From positions 558,001 through 622,000 of the forward strand of contig JAGMUV010000002.1 in NCBI GenBank assembly GCA_020744425.1: 64,000 nucleotides of DNA, read 5' to 3'. Below the pieces are notes generated by a model. The model was not told where the DNA came from. It did no database searches and saw nothing but the letters and a program-made list of their open reading frames with translations. Source of the stretch: Dactylonectria macrodidyma (Eukaryota > Ascomycota > Sordariomycetes > Hypocreales > Nectriaceae). Of the stretch, positions 47,011 through 57,238 are shown in pieces. Positions within the stretch are counted from its first letter, which is position 1, and every line of letters starts with the position of its first letter. A program made the position numbers and the translations under genes.

Positions 47011-47913
47011 TTACTTGCGGAAATCCCCATTGCACAAGGCATCTTCAACCTCTAGCTCTGGCTGAAACTCGCAGTATAAGCTCTCTGCGCTTGAAGTCAT
47101 CTTGAACGTATAGGCGGCCACATCGTCTTGGATGATCCGCTTCGGGATCCCATTGGCGGCTGCAGCCTCTACTAGCAGCTGGATCTGACAGCTCTTTTCC
47201 ACCAGAGTAAACAGGTACGCTGCCTCGTCAACTGTTTGGCCCACGGTCAAGAGGCCGTGGTTTGTCAAAGTCATCACCTTGCCCTCTGGGCCCAGCGCAT
47301 CGGCAAGCCTCTTGCCCTCATCCTCGTCAAAGACAACGCCGCCGAAATCTTCGTACACGGCCTGCGCCTTGCCATAAAACATGCAAGCATCCTGGCTGAT
47401 CATCTCAAGCGGCCTACCGAACGTGGACCAAGCCTTTCCATAGATTGAATGCGTGTGGCAAGCCGCATTCACATCAGGCCTCGCTTTGTGTAGGGCACTG
47501 TGGATCAAGAATCCCGCAGCATTCGAAGGTCGGCTCATGTTGCCTCCAATCGCTTGGCCGTTATAGTCGACGAGGATCATATCGGAAGCGCGCATCAGCG
47601 GCCACGGGCGGCCGAGAGGGTTCGTCCAGAAAGTATGAATGTTCTCGGGATCACGAACCGAAATGTGGCCAGCCATGCCCTCGTTAAATCCCTTGCGGGC
47701 AAAGATTCGAAAGGCTGCCGCCATGTGCTCCAGAATGTGAGTGCGTTCCTCGTGGAAAGAAACAAACTTTGGAATTCCGGCAAGTGGTACGCCTTGTGAT
47801 AAAGCCTCGAGAGCTGTCTGATCCGTCTTGGCATGCGGCACCCAGGGCTTCTTTGTTGAAACCTGGTCAACAGTGGCCGAAGCCGAGATGTCAGTGCTGG
47901 AATGTGGTGCCAT
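47011..47913 (-). CDS. Class II aldolase/adducin-domain protein
   Basis: A single exon of 300 residues from the first ATG in frame (MAPHSSTD, CCATGG context). The frame stays open to 47985, and a TTTTTTCATCAG acceptor-like sequence just upstream leaves room for an extra 5' exon. The fold is recognised by GFNEGMAGHISVRDPE, the metal-binding pair HTHSIYG and the third His in LTNHGLLTVG. The family includes zinc-dependent aldolases and decarboxylases acting on phosphosugars or small hydroxyacids; fungal members are mostly uncharacterised. It may supply a C-C cleavage step for the cluster, but it lies beyond a pseudogene and has no cluster palindrome, so membership is uncertain. Confidence 0.85.
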   Translation of the reverse strand: MAPHSSTDISASATVDQVSTKKPWVPHAKTDQTALEALSQGVPLAGIPKFVSFHEERTHILEHMAAAFRIFARKGFNEGMAGHISVRDPENIHTFWTNPLGRPWPLMRASDMILVDYNGQAIGGNMSRPSNAAGFLIHSALHKARPDVNAACHTHSIYGKAWSTFGRPLEMISQDACMFYGKAQAVYEDFGGVVFDEDEGKRLADALGPEGKVMTLTNHGLLTVGQTVDEAAYLFTLVEKSCQIQLLVEAAAANGIPKRIIQDDVAAYTFKMTSSAESLYCEFQPELEVEDALCNGDFRK

Positions 47914-49258
47914 GGCTGTTGGTGAAGCCGACTTGGGGATTTGATCCACTAAGAATAGCGCTGTGTCGAGAGTCTTGGCCGTCAAGGCTCCTGATGAAAA
48001 AATGGAATGGAAGGAGTAGATGACAACAAATGAAGCCTTTCGGTAGTTCCATAACAGTATTTATCTCTTTTTAAACAGCCAGTAGCACATGTCATTACTA
48101 ATGTTCATCTTCAAATCACAAGTGCAAGCATGGTTCGGGCTCTGTTTTATTTATCGCTCAAATGGCAGGCAACGCCGAAACGGATTCGGTATTACATTCC
48201 TTGAACCATCCCCCCTCCCCACACACACTAAGCGGGGAGTGGGAACAGAAGGGAAATAAACGGATATAAACAGAGTCAGATTGATGGTTAAATTAGCTGG
48301 TTTTCAGGATTGTTTGGAGACGTAATGTGCGTACATTACTCGATGTACTACAGTCTGACAGATTCTAAACTCAATGAACGATAGGGCTGACTTGACTTTG
48401 ATACCCGACCGGGCTTCCCACAGATATTTCAGTTATAGAAACAAAATGCAAACTGATTAGCTTCGAGGCCTCGCGGACTCGGAAAATCGCAAACACAGGC
48501 TTCTGTACCACGAGCCTGTGCTACTGTAGTTTATCGCGGCAGCCACTGTAACCCACTGTACTCCTCTTTTCTCATTAGTGCCCACAGCCCTCTACAATTT
48601 ACTGGCTACAGTGGCTAGAGCCCTACACCAATTTCTTGCTCTTGCCGCCTCAAAGTCACAAATTCCCGTGTAAACCGAATGGATTGCGAGAGACAAACAA
48701 GTGAGATGAAGCTACAACAGTCGAAAAGCTTCGATGTGAAAGACAGTAACGTGCATCGGTACGATCGGTTGGCTGACCAAGTAATTTATGCAGGAGAAAG
48801 GAGAAAAATCGCAATAACAGCTGTTATGACAGCGTGCAAGGCTCTCTAGACAGTCGCGCGAGGTGCCGAGTGGCACAACGAAAAATCAGGTCAAAATTAC
48901 TCGCCACCGATAAACTGGTAGCGAAGGCTTCTCCTATAGTTCTACGATGACGAAGTTCTCTGGCTCATAGTAACCCCATTCGAAAGGAACCTCTGAGGCC
49001 ATGGCGGGCGCGGTGGTACTTTGGTCTGCAGAAGCACACCAAGTGACAGGTGAACACGTCCCCAGTTCAGTCCTGATGATCTAACTAGTCATTCAGTTCT
49101 TTGACCAGGAACCAGAGCCGCCTACAAATTACGTACCTCGAGTATCCAGTTCCTTGGGAAATATCGGAAGTAGTCTTCGTACACACCGGTGTTGCTGTGA
49201 CGGAGCAACTGGGTATTCCCCCTTATATGTAGACAGCCCGTTCTCGTTCCTCCTTCAT
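47914..49258. other. Intergenic stretch upstream of the class II aldolase gene
   Basis: About 1.3 kb with no gene I can support. On the minus strand, 49222-49135 and 49026-48936 could be spliced into a short open reading frame, but I recognise no family (see rejected items). Confidence 0.5.
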
Positions 49259-50104
49259 CTACCAAACACTTGCGCCTTTTCCAATCATCATCGAGCCTTT
49301 CTTATCAGTGACGATGTCTGCTTTGTGATAATTCCACGACGAAACGGTGGCACCCTGCTCAACCAACACTTGTAGCGGCCTCTCCATGTGCTCTTGCCAG
49401 AAGCCACTAGGGTAATATGGCCGCATTGGATGAGTAAGTGTAAGATCTGGGACGGCAGGGTCTTGGAACTGAGTACGCCCTCCCCGACTACTCCATGTCA
49501 GAATCAAGGCGAAGGTAGCTTGTTTGTCGGCCTCTATGGAGTTGTCAGGGTTGTTGTGGTCGTCGAGGCTGACCAAAACGAAGCCGTCGAATAGATAACG
49601 AGTGCTTCCGCCTTCTAATCTCGCGTCATCTCGATACAAAAAAATACTTATTGATGGTAGTTTCGATCGTTTCCAGTTCTCGCTCGACTAGACCTGCAAG
49701 TCCGCTAACCTTCAAAACTTCTAGCATGGGCTGCCAAAGCGTATCCCTGAAGGTTGTTGTCAGGAGATTAGCGGTTGCTCCAGTGCGAGCATGAAATAGG
49801 GTCAGGAGTTTGGGCTTCTGAGAGAGAAATGGCTGCAGAAGCGCAAACATCTTATCTAGTTCAAAGCTCCCTAGAGGAAAGCGGCTGATGGATTGGCTCC
49901 ATCAATCCAGCCGATCAGGATCCTGAGGTCGCATGTATCGTCCACTCCTTCGCCTCTTGCCACATAACGGAAATTGGGCTCCTTCGTGACCATGTCCATA
50001 GATTTATACCACTCCAGAGAAGAGTCCACCTTATCCCGATCACACGGTTGGAAATCCAGGCCGATGACGCTGACAGCATTTTCGTATTCCTCGTTTGCAG
50101 GCAT
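49259..50104 (-). pseudogene. ABM-like (dimeric alpha/beta barrel) protein gene with two frame breaks
   Basis: Starting at ATG 50104, the minus strand encodes MPANEEYENAVSVIGLDFQ...LRILIGWIDG, which has the strand pattern of an ABM domain. The frame stops near 49872, and the next piece (ELDKMFALLQPFLSQKP, to about 49640) lies in another frame. A second break sits at a run of seven T (plus-strand A, 49638-49644); with six T the protein would run on as NKYFLYRDDARLEGGS and end at 49259. No splice sites explain either break. It is therefore a recent pseudogene or carries assembly indels. It is not a close copy of the ABM gene at 41417. Confidence 0.6.
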
Positions 50105-50875
50105 GGCGGGCTTTCGAGTGATGAATTATCAATGTTGGATGTGGGATCGAGGAAGGTTGAAGTAGGACGCGTCATGATTGCATCTACAACATAATTTAGG
50201 TGCTCCCATACTCTCGCGTGACTATTTCCATTTGTCTTAAATGGAAAGCGTCAAGTCAAGTGGTCATGGGAAGGGCCACCTGCAGGATGCTAACAACCAA
50301 CAACGGCTCAGAATACGAGCGGGTAAATATGTGATCCTGAAACATGCAAGCCACTAACTAGAGCAGAACAACTTGGCCCAGGGGCCCTCGTCAATCCTCT
50401 CAAAAAAAAAAAAAAAAAAAAAAAGCTCTGTGCGGTATTGTCTATTATAGAAATAGACATTCTCATTATGTTATGATGTTCTCATGTGCACATAGGTGAA
50501 TGGGCGTAACTCTGGCTGTGTGAGGCGCTTGTCTCATGTTCAGCCGCAGTTCAATCCTGGAGAAATGTGGACTATTCCGTTAGCACGTCAACCTCTCTTC
50601 ACCATGCTTTCCCTATGTAGTTCAGCAGCTGTTTCTGAATCTTATCACAAAGAATTGACATGGTGATATGTTCAATTACTTGGTCAGCACAAACTTGTGT
50701 GAAGGATTCTGATCTCTATCCTGGTCTATTGAAGATCCCAATCTATTATGAACTACAAATTAAATACTACATCCCATCTCCAACACATTCTCATTACATA
50801 TGCAGCCATACCTAGCTCCCATCCCAAACAAATTTTCATGCTCCAAATCAACGCAAACTTCTCTCAGCAGGCCCA
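50105..50875. other. Intergenic DNA with a poly-A run
   Basis: No gene seen. Its only striking feature is the A-run at 50402-50424. Confidence 0.6.
50402..50424 (+). repeat. Mononucleotide run of about 23 A
   Basis: Uninterrupted A tract in otherwise mixed sequence. It could be a slippage microsatellite or the 3' tail of a retroposed element; I see no element sequence attached to it. Confidence 0.8.
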
Positions 50876-52795
50876 TCACCGAGGGATCCAAAGACCGCCA
50901 ATGCCATACGCCTGGTCCCTCGCCGCGCTCGACTCAGACCTCACACCAGCCCAATGAACCGGCAGCCGATCGACCTGGTTCTGGACCTTATTCGTCACGT
51001 CGCCCAGGCGGTCCGAGAAGCTCCGCTCGCTTCGCATCATGTGCACGCTCGCCACAGCCTCCTGTGGTTCCCAGTTTGCGCGGCCGAGCGTCGCGAGCGC
51101 CGTTATGACGTCCTGGCCATGCTCCTCGACAATCTCGTCTTCTGTGAGCTCTGACACGTAGGGGTGGATGTAGCCCATCAGGATGACCTTGATCCGGGCG
51201 TCGAAAAAAGCCATGTCCTCAAAGTCGTTGATGATGTGCACGGCGACCTTGTTCTTCTGCACCACGTCCGGGGCCGCGTTGCGCAGCGGCGCAATGCTCA
51301 CGAGCGCCTCGTACCAGTCGCCGGCAATCTCCTCCAGCCCTGGCTTAGGTTGGATGCACGCCCACGCCACAAAGACGCCCGACATGCGCATCTTGACGTC
51401 GTCCGGCACCTCGCCCAGGTTCGCCGTTGGGATGCCGAGACTCCGCGTCGAGATGCCCGTTCCACGGACTACTTTTCCGGAAAACTTGAAAGGGAACGGC
51501 GCTTCGGGGCCGGTGTCCGGACCGACGACGGAGAGCGGTCCCTCGAACATCTTGTCATCGACGATGGCGTCGTATCGACCCGCCTTCCCGTTCTTCCAGC
51601 TCTCGTTGACCTTGTCGCCGATGCCGGAGCTTTGATATGCCGTGCGGGCCACCTTTCTAATAGTCTCCTTAGGGACAAGCCTCTTTGCGCCGCTCTGGGC
51701 AACGGCTCCCGCGACGCCCGTGTACTTCTTCACCACCTGCTGGCCGATGGTGGTGGCGACCTTGACGCCGAACTCCAACGGCATGGTACTAAGGCTTGAG
51801 CCCCGGACAGCACTAACATCCGTAGACGTGCTCGCGATTCGGAACACAGGGCTTCCGCAGAGGGCCTTTTTGCCTTCGTCGCCATCACTAAGAACTAGAC
51901 GAAAGTATCCGTCCATAGCCGCGGCGGGAATGCGCACAATGTGCGTCTCGCGTATGACGTGACTCCTCGCCCTCCCCGAGACCTTCTTGAACCAGCGCTT
52001 GAGGTCCCTCTGGATGGCACGCTCCTCGTTTTCCGGAATGTGCTCCGGCGCAGCCTTTGTAGCCGGGGTAACGTTGATCCAGCCCCCGGTCGTGCCCATG
52101 AGCGCCTTGAGAGACATGCCCATGTTTCCAGAGAAGCCTTTCTGCTGCAGCCACACCGTCCGCGTGGGAGGCAGCGGGGCGTCGGAGAGGATGGTGATGG
52201 GTACAGAGGTAGCCGGGCCGCTGTACCAAATCAAGGCGTGCGAGTGGCGGATGATGGTGAAGTGCTTGTTCGACTCAGCAGGATGGCTAATGAGCCCGCC
52301 GGCAAAGTACTGGGCCTCTCCAAGCGCAGCCTTCCATTTCGACTGGTCCTTAGGTTTCTGCTCCTGGTCCAAGGTAGCCGAGAGGGCAGACGAGCTCTTG
52401 ACGCGCCTGATCTCGTGCGGCGGCTGCGGACTCAGAGTTGACCCCTGGCGGGGCAGCGGGTCGACGACAAAGTCGACCTGCAGGTGGCCGGCGTGGTCAA
52501 CGACGCCGGCGCGCTCCCGGGGGTGGGCGCCGGTGAGGTTGGTCGCTGACCGGACGGGCCGGAGCGGACGGACCGGGTGCGAATGCAGGTGGTCCGGAGG
52601 CGGAGGTCCCGGAGGTGGAGGCGGAAGCGGAGGTGATGGCAGCGGAGCCAGGGATGATGTGCTGTGGGAGTAATCGTTGCCGGCTGTTCCGTTATAGGCC
52701 ATGTACGGGTTGTACGGCGTGTACGGCGGTGGCGGCGGCAGTGATGGCGACGGCGGCTGCTGGTGCCTCTCCGTCCAGTCTTGCTGTTTCTCCAT
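50876..52795 (-). CDS. Large protein with C-terminal riboflavin-kinase-like domain (fungal 'LipA and NB-ARC' type annotation)
   Basis: A single exon of 639 residues. The N-terminus (to about residue 75) is very proline-rich. A middle region of unknown fold follows, with SKWKAALGEAQYFAGGLI and HFTIIRHSHALIWYSGP. The C-terminal part carries KFSGKVVRGTGISTRSLGIPTANLG, matching the riboflavin kinase substrate loop with its PTAN, then VHIINDF and MGYIHPYVSELTE as in that fold. Fungal genomes have a separate true riboflavin kinase of far smaller size, so I infer this is a derived, possibly non-catalytic relative. I recall the name 'LipA and NB-ARC domain protein' for such sequences, but see no NB-ARC motifs. 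ATG 52795 is the first in frame. Confidence 0.8.
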   Translation of the reverse strand: MEKQQDWTERHQQPPSPSLPPPPPYTPYNPYMAYNGTAGNDYSHSTSSLAPLPSPPLPPPPPGPPPPDHLHSHPVRPLRPVRSATNLTGAHPRERAGVVDHAGHLQVDFVVDPLPRQGSTLSPQPPHEIRRVKSSSALSATLDQEQKPKDQSKWKAALGEAQYFAGGLISHPAESNKHFTIIRHSHALIWYSGPATSVPITILSDAPLPPTRTVWLQQKGFSGNMGMSLKALMGTTGGWINVTPATKAAPEHIPENEERAIQRDLKRWFKKVSGRARSHVIRETHIVRIPAAAMDGYFRLVLSDGDEGKKALCGSPVFRIASTSTDVSAVRGSSLSTMPLEFGVKVATTIGQQVVKKYTGVAGAVAQSGAKRLVPKETIRKVARTAYQSSGIGDKVNESWKNGKAGRYDAIVDDKMFEGPLSVVGPDTGPEAPFPFKFSGKVVRGTGISTRSLGIPTANLGEVPDDVKMRMSGVFVAWACIQPKPGLEEIAGDWYEALVSIAPLRNAAPDVVQKNKVAVHIINDFEDMAFFDARIKVILMGYIHPYVSELTEDEIVEEHGQDVITALATLGRANWEPQEAVASVHMMRSERSFSDRLGDVTNKVQNQVDRLPVHWAGVRSESSAARDQAYGIGGLWIPR

Positions 52796-53238
52796 CTTAT
52801 GGCGATGCAAATGTTTACACTTTTGCGGTCATTCTGCTCATGGCTGGTTAAGTCTTGCGTTGAGTCTTTGTTGAGGAGGGAGCCAAGGGGCGATGAGGTG
52901 GGAGATTGCACCGTGTTGTCTGTCTCCAAATACACAGTACGAAATACGAACTTTGTTTTGATACGGACGTATTCATTTCGCCACATGTTATCCGAAGACG
53001 CTTGACTTGGATAATTCTTAGCTGGGGGACACACTGGTTACTTCGTAGTTGTTGGTACGATTTCTGCTAGTTTTATTCGTCGACAACAGCATCATCAGTC
53101 ATCTAATCAATCATGTCCGTTTTCGTGTCTCGATCCTCCCACTGTACGTGCTGCCAAGATCATCATGCCAAGGCCATCATAGACGCTGCAGTCACAAGCT
53201 GCGTGGTCAGATTCAGGTAATACTCTGCCAATATCTGA
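52796..53238. other. Gap between the riboflavin-kinase-like gene and the aminopeptidase gene
   Basis: About 440 bases; promoter side of one gene and 3' flank of the other. No gene seen. Confidence 0.6.
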
Positions 53239-55124
53239 TTAATGACCCAGAATCATGGACTCAAGCTCAGCCGCCTCTTTGGGTACCGTCGTCAAGTTCT
53301 CGTAGCCCGTCGCGGTGATGAGAATGTTATCCTCAATGCTGCAAAAGTGTTAGGACCCGTGTCTGGCTTGGCAATGATGGTGCCACTTACCGAACTCCAC
53401 CAACATCCCAGTACTTTTCCAATACGGCAGAATCGATAAACTTGCTATGCTCAGGGTCCTTTAGATAAGGGGCGATGATAAAGCTGCAAAAGTAAATCTG
53501 GTTTCGTTAGTTTATCAGCCCATAGCAAAATTAGTCGTCATATTTTGGAACAACTCACGCCTGGCTCAACGGTAATCACGCTACCGCTTGGGAGGTTGCC
53601 GCGCACTCGTAGGTATCTAAAGATCTTATCCTCGTCGCTGTAGTTGGCGTTGCCACCGGTGTCGTGGGTATCCATGCCAAGGTAGTGTCCCAGGCCGTGG
53701 GGGAAGAAGGCGACACTGGTGCGAGCCTTGAGAATCTCATCCTTGTCGCCTTTGAGAATGCCAATGGAAAGTAGGCCATCAATGGCGATCTTGTGAGCTA
53801 GTAGATGCACATCATCCCAAAGAACGCCCTCCTTCAAGATGTCGGTGCAATCCTTTTGCATCTTGAGTACAATATCGTAGATTTCCCGAGATTCCTTGGT
53901 GAACTTCCCTGATAGAGGGAAAGTCCTGGTCTACATGGTGTAAGTCCTTGGCACGCACAACCAAGCTGACAAGACGGATATGGGCTAACTCACAATATCA
54001 GAAGCGTAGTTATTCCACTCAGCACCTGCATCGAGCAGTATGTTGAGTTTCCCTTCAAGAGGCTCGTCGTTCTTGACGTAGTGCAGAGTTGCCGCGGCGC
54101 GACCACTGGCGAAAATAGGTTCATACGCCATTTCTTTGCCTCCGTTGGCAACGCATCGATGGAGGAAAATGGCCTCCAGTTCTCTCTCGTTCTTGGCGCC
54201 GGCAGTGTTTTCGACGACGGCTCGATGAGCGATGTCTGAGACCTGGTTGGCCTTGCGGATCAGGGCAACCTCGAACTCGTCTTTGACAACTCGCGAAACC
54301 TCAATTGCAGGCTTCAGGAGGGAAAAGTCCTTGGCATCGAACTGGAGAAACGTGACAGTATCCGAGACCTGGTTCTCTATGGCAAAGACGGTGGAATTGG
54401 GAGCGGCGGCGGCGAGGCTGGCCAGGGCGGGGTTGATGTCGGTGGTCAGTTTGACCTCATCGACATCGTATTGCTGGAGGGCTTCTTCGACGCTCACGGG
54501 GAGCCCAGACCAGATGACTTCATCTTCTTCGACGGGGGGGATGAAGAGAGTGGACTTTGAGGTTTGGATGTCGTAGGTGAAGTAGCAGTCGGCGAGGTTG
54601 CAGCCGGTGAGGTAGTAAAAGTATCGGCGCTGGCTATCGAGGGGTGTGTCAGAGAAAGAAACGGCCACAACAAGGTGTTGCAATGTTAATACGCACCGGA
54701 AATGTTCGGCTCCGTCATTGTCCTCGATGAGCTTGGTCATGCGACCCTCGAGGTAGAGAACGCCAGTGGCATCGGGTTTCTTTTCGCGGATGAGTTCGAC
54801 GACGCGCTTGGCATGCGACTTGGCGGGGTATTTGCCCTTGAGGACGGTTTCGAAGTCTTCGGCAACCATGGTGGAGGCGTTCGAGGATGGAGCGGTGGTG
54901 GCTGCGGAAGTGAAGCTTCGACTAGAAGGTTGCGATAGACGGCAGCGAGGGGGAACCAAGCGATGGGTCGAGCGGAAGGACTGGAAGTGTCGGCGAAGTG
55001 GTGGTTGAGCTGTTGCAGAGAAGCTGGATGCTGAGAAGCTAGATGCTACTCTCAGAGTCGATGTCGTGGAATGAAGAAAAGACAGACGAGGCAGACGGCG
55101 AGTTGCGAGATACAACCCCGCCAT
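53239..55124 (-). CDS. Xaa-Pro aminopeptidase / prolidase (M24B), with mitochondrial-type N-terminus
   Basis: Five exons on the minus strand (55124-54697, 54633-53994, 53930-53559, 53497-53391, 53338-53239) encode 548 residues. It cleaves N-terminal residues or dipeptides before proline using two metal ions. All five family metal ligands are seen: Asp in [14 protein letters not shown] (two), His in [11 protein letters not shown], Glu in ITVEPG and Glu in GGVRIEDN. From ATG 55124 the first ~80 residues are Arg/Ser-rich with no acids ([14 protein letters not shown]..), like a mitochondrial presequence. A second ATG at 54869 ([15 protein letters not shown]) gives the 463-residue length usual for the cytosolic fungal enzyme. 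An ATG further out (55208) is also in frame. The first intron (63 bases) is in frame and stop-free, so its retention would insert 21 residues. Confidence 0.92.
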
Positions 55125-56004
55125 GGGAGCTACGTAGTACTGATAACACACGTGGAATCGCCCTTGTGAAGAAGGAGGGACACAGCAAACGCGGGACACT
55201 TTTGTCATTAGGCGGGGCAGCTCCAACGAAAGAGGAAGCTCCTTGCGCTCGCTGACCCCTCACAAGATTCCGAGCCGTCTAGCGGTTCCAGGGCTAAGCT
55301 GTTAGTGCTCCCAAGGCTAGCTGTGAGCGGTCCAGCGCCCACGCTCGTCCACCTTTACAGGGGTTTGCTCAGGGTCTCCACAGCGGCTGTCAGCGGCTTT
55401 CGTAGGTCCTTGCTGCCACTTTCACTCAGTCAGTCTTCGAGACCCCACTAAAGACAGCGATATCCCACGATCTGTCTCCAGCTGCTGCTGACTTTGGCGG
55501 GAAGCATGCCATTCGTGAAATATGCTGTTGACAATTGGATCAGCTATCAGCCCACATTTCTGGTGTCCCTCTTCACAAAAGTTCCAGTGAGCCGGAACGA
55601 GTGGAGTTTGACAATAGCCCAGGCTGAGCATTACTTCAGGAATATATTTCCCTGCAAATAAATATCTACATCACGTATCCCGTTTTGACTGTTCAAGGTG
55701 CTCGCATTCCGTACCTGGCGAGGACTGTGGCGCTTTTGACCGTTGTTGAATGTACAGCTTGATGATCGATGAAAACATTAATATCACCAATGACGACATT
55801 TTCCAACACTTTCCGTCCGTCAGGGTATAGTGCTATAGGCAATTCATACCGGCGCCATATTTACAAGAAGCCCATGATAGGTATTTCAGAAACAGAGAGG
55901 AGACACTTTAATCCAGTTGATGCCTCATCTTTGGACATCTAGGCAGTATGGAGCGATCTAAGATCATTGACTTGTGTCTCACCTCTTATATGTATTATCG
56001 CGAC
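55125..56004. other. Promoter side of the aminopeptidase and 3' flank of the hydrolase
   Basis: About 880 bases, no gene seen. Confidence 0.6.
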
Positions 56005-57238
56005 CTACTCCGAAAGGAAATCTAAAATAGCATTAAAGGTAAAGGTGTGAGAATACCCATAGTTCAGCCCATGACCTGCTCCCGGCACGACGGTAGCATT
56101 AAATCGGGAGGCGCTGGGGAAGAAGGCCTTCGAGGCATCAAGAAGAGATGGAAGGTTGCTGTCAACGCTGTCTGTCGCATAGCAGTCGCTTCCGCAAAAT
56201 GGCAGGTCGCGTTCTGTCAATTGTCAGTATCAGGTTTCTCTTGGGACATCCATCGAGGCATCAACTCACCACCAGTGATGACCATAACTGGTCCAGTGTA
56301 CGTATTCTTAGTTCCGAGAGGCGCCCCAACGGTGAGCAGCTCGGCCGGAGCTGCAGGCTGTCCCATCAGGAATGACAGGTTCAGCATACTAGGGTCAAAG
56401 TCTCCGTCCCCGAAGAAGTTGATTTGCATGCTCGATGTAGACGCAGGTGCAACATAGCCTGCAGGGTACCGAGCCGCCAGAATCAACGAGTCCTTGACCG
56501 GGATGAAGTTATTTCCAAGCAGGAAATTGGGGAGGAAAGAGAAAACGTGCGAGAATCCAGTCAGGACAATGGCGTCGGTCAGTTCAGGGTACATGTTGGC
56601 CAGCGCGTACGTCATAACGGATCCAAACGAGTGGCCGATATGAACGACACGATCAAATCGCGTCGAAGCTCCAGCAATCTTGCCCGTCGTCGCTTGCACC
56701 GTCAACTCGCGGAGAGCAGCAAGCTCCAGGAACACTTGGATCTCGTCGATGGGGTGGCCCTTCGACGAGGCCCCGATGCCGAGGCGGTCCCATGTAAGAG
56801 TAGAGTATCCGTGCTCGTCAACCGCCCGCTCGACATAGCTGTAGTTGTAGTTGTTGTGGGGGAAGTCCCAGTATCGGCGGTCGAATCCAACGCCGTGGGT
56901 CATGATCTGCAACTCCTTGCCAGGTCCACTATCGGGTTCGCAGTAGGTTGCAGCAAGTTTGTAGTCGCCGGAAACGGTCTTGGTCTTTGTGGGTGTCAGC
57001 CATCAAACCGAATCATATTGCTTGAGGAACAACGTACGCCAGTCTGAATCACACTGGAATAGTCTCTTCCTTGTTGAGCCATGTTCAAGAAGAGCGATGT
57101 GACTCCGATCTTGGTCATAGGCGGCTCAATGTTGAACACCGCGTTTTCAGCGGTCAAAGAAACAGGAACCATAATATCCTTGCACTTCCTCGCCGAACCA
57201 AGGGCGAGGAAGCCAAGAAGAGCCGCAAACTTCAACAT
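56005..57238 (-). CDS. Secreted alpha/beta-hydrolase (lipase/esterase-like)
   Basis: Three exons on the minus strand (57238-57038, 56984-56270, 56213-56005) encode 374 residues. A signal peptide is clear (MLKFAALLGFLALGSA). The alpha/beta-hydrolase core shows the oxyanion segment MTHGVGFDRRYWDFP, the WDRLGIGAS turn, the nucleophile elbow GHSFGS (Ser186), an acid candidate in TGERDLPF and His in GAGHGLNYG near the C-terminus. Cysteines in ATYCEP and PFCGSDCY suit an extracellular disulfide-bonded enzyme. The substrate is unknown; carboxylic esters are most likely. It is outside the catabolic cluster and has no motif copy. Confidence 0.88.

Noticed and set aside
48936..49222. Possible two-exon minus-strand reading (49222-49135 joined to 49026-48936) ending FEWGYYEPENFVIVEL
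   Set aside because: Splice sites look plausible but the pieces are short, the phase choice is ambiguous, and I recognise no family. It could be a gene remnant; not enough to call.
50402..50424. Poly-A run as the tail of a LINE or SINE
   Set aside because: No target-site duplication or element body could be identified next to it.
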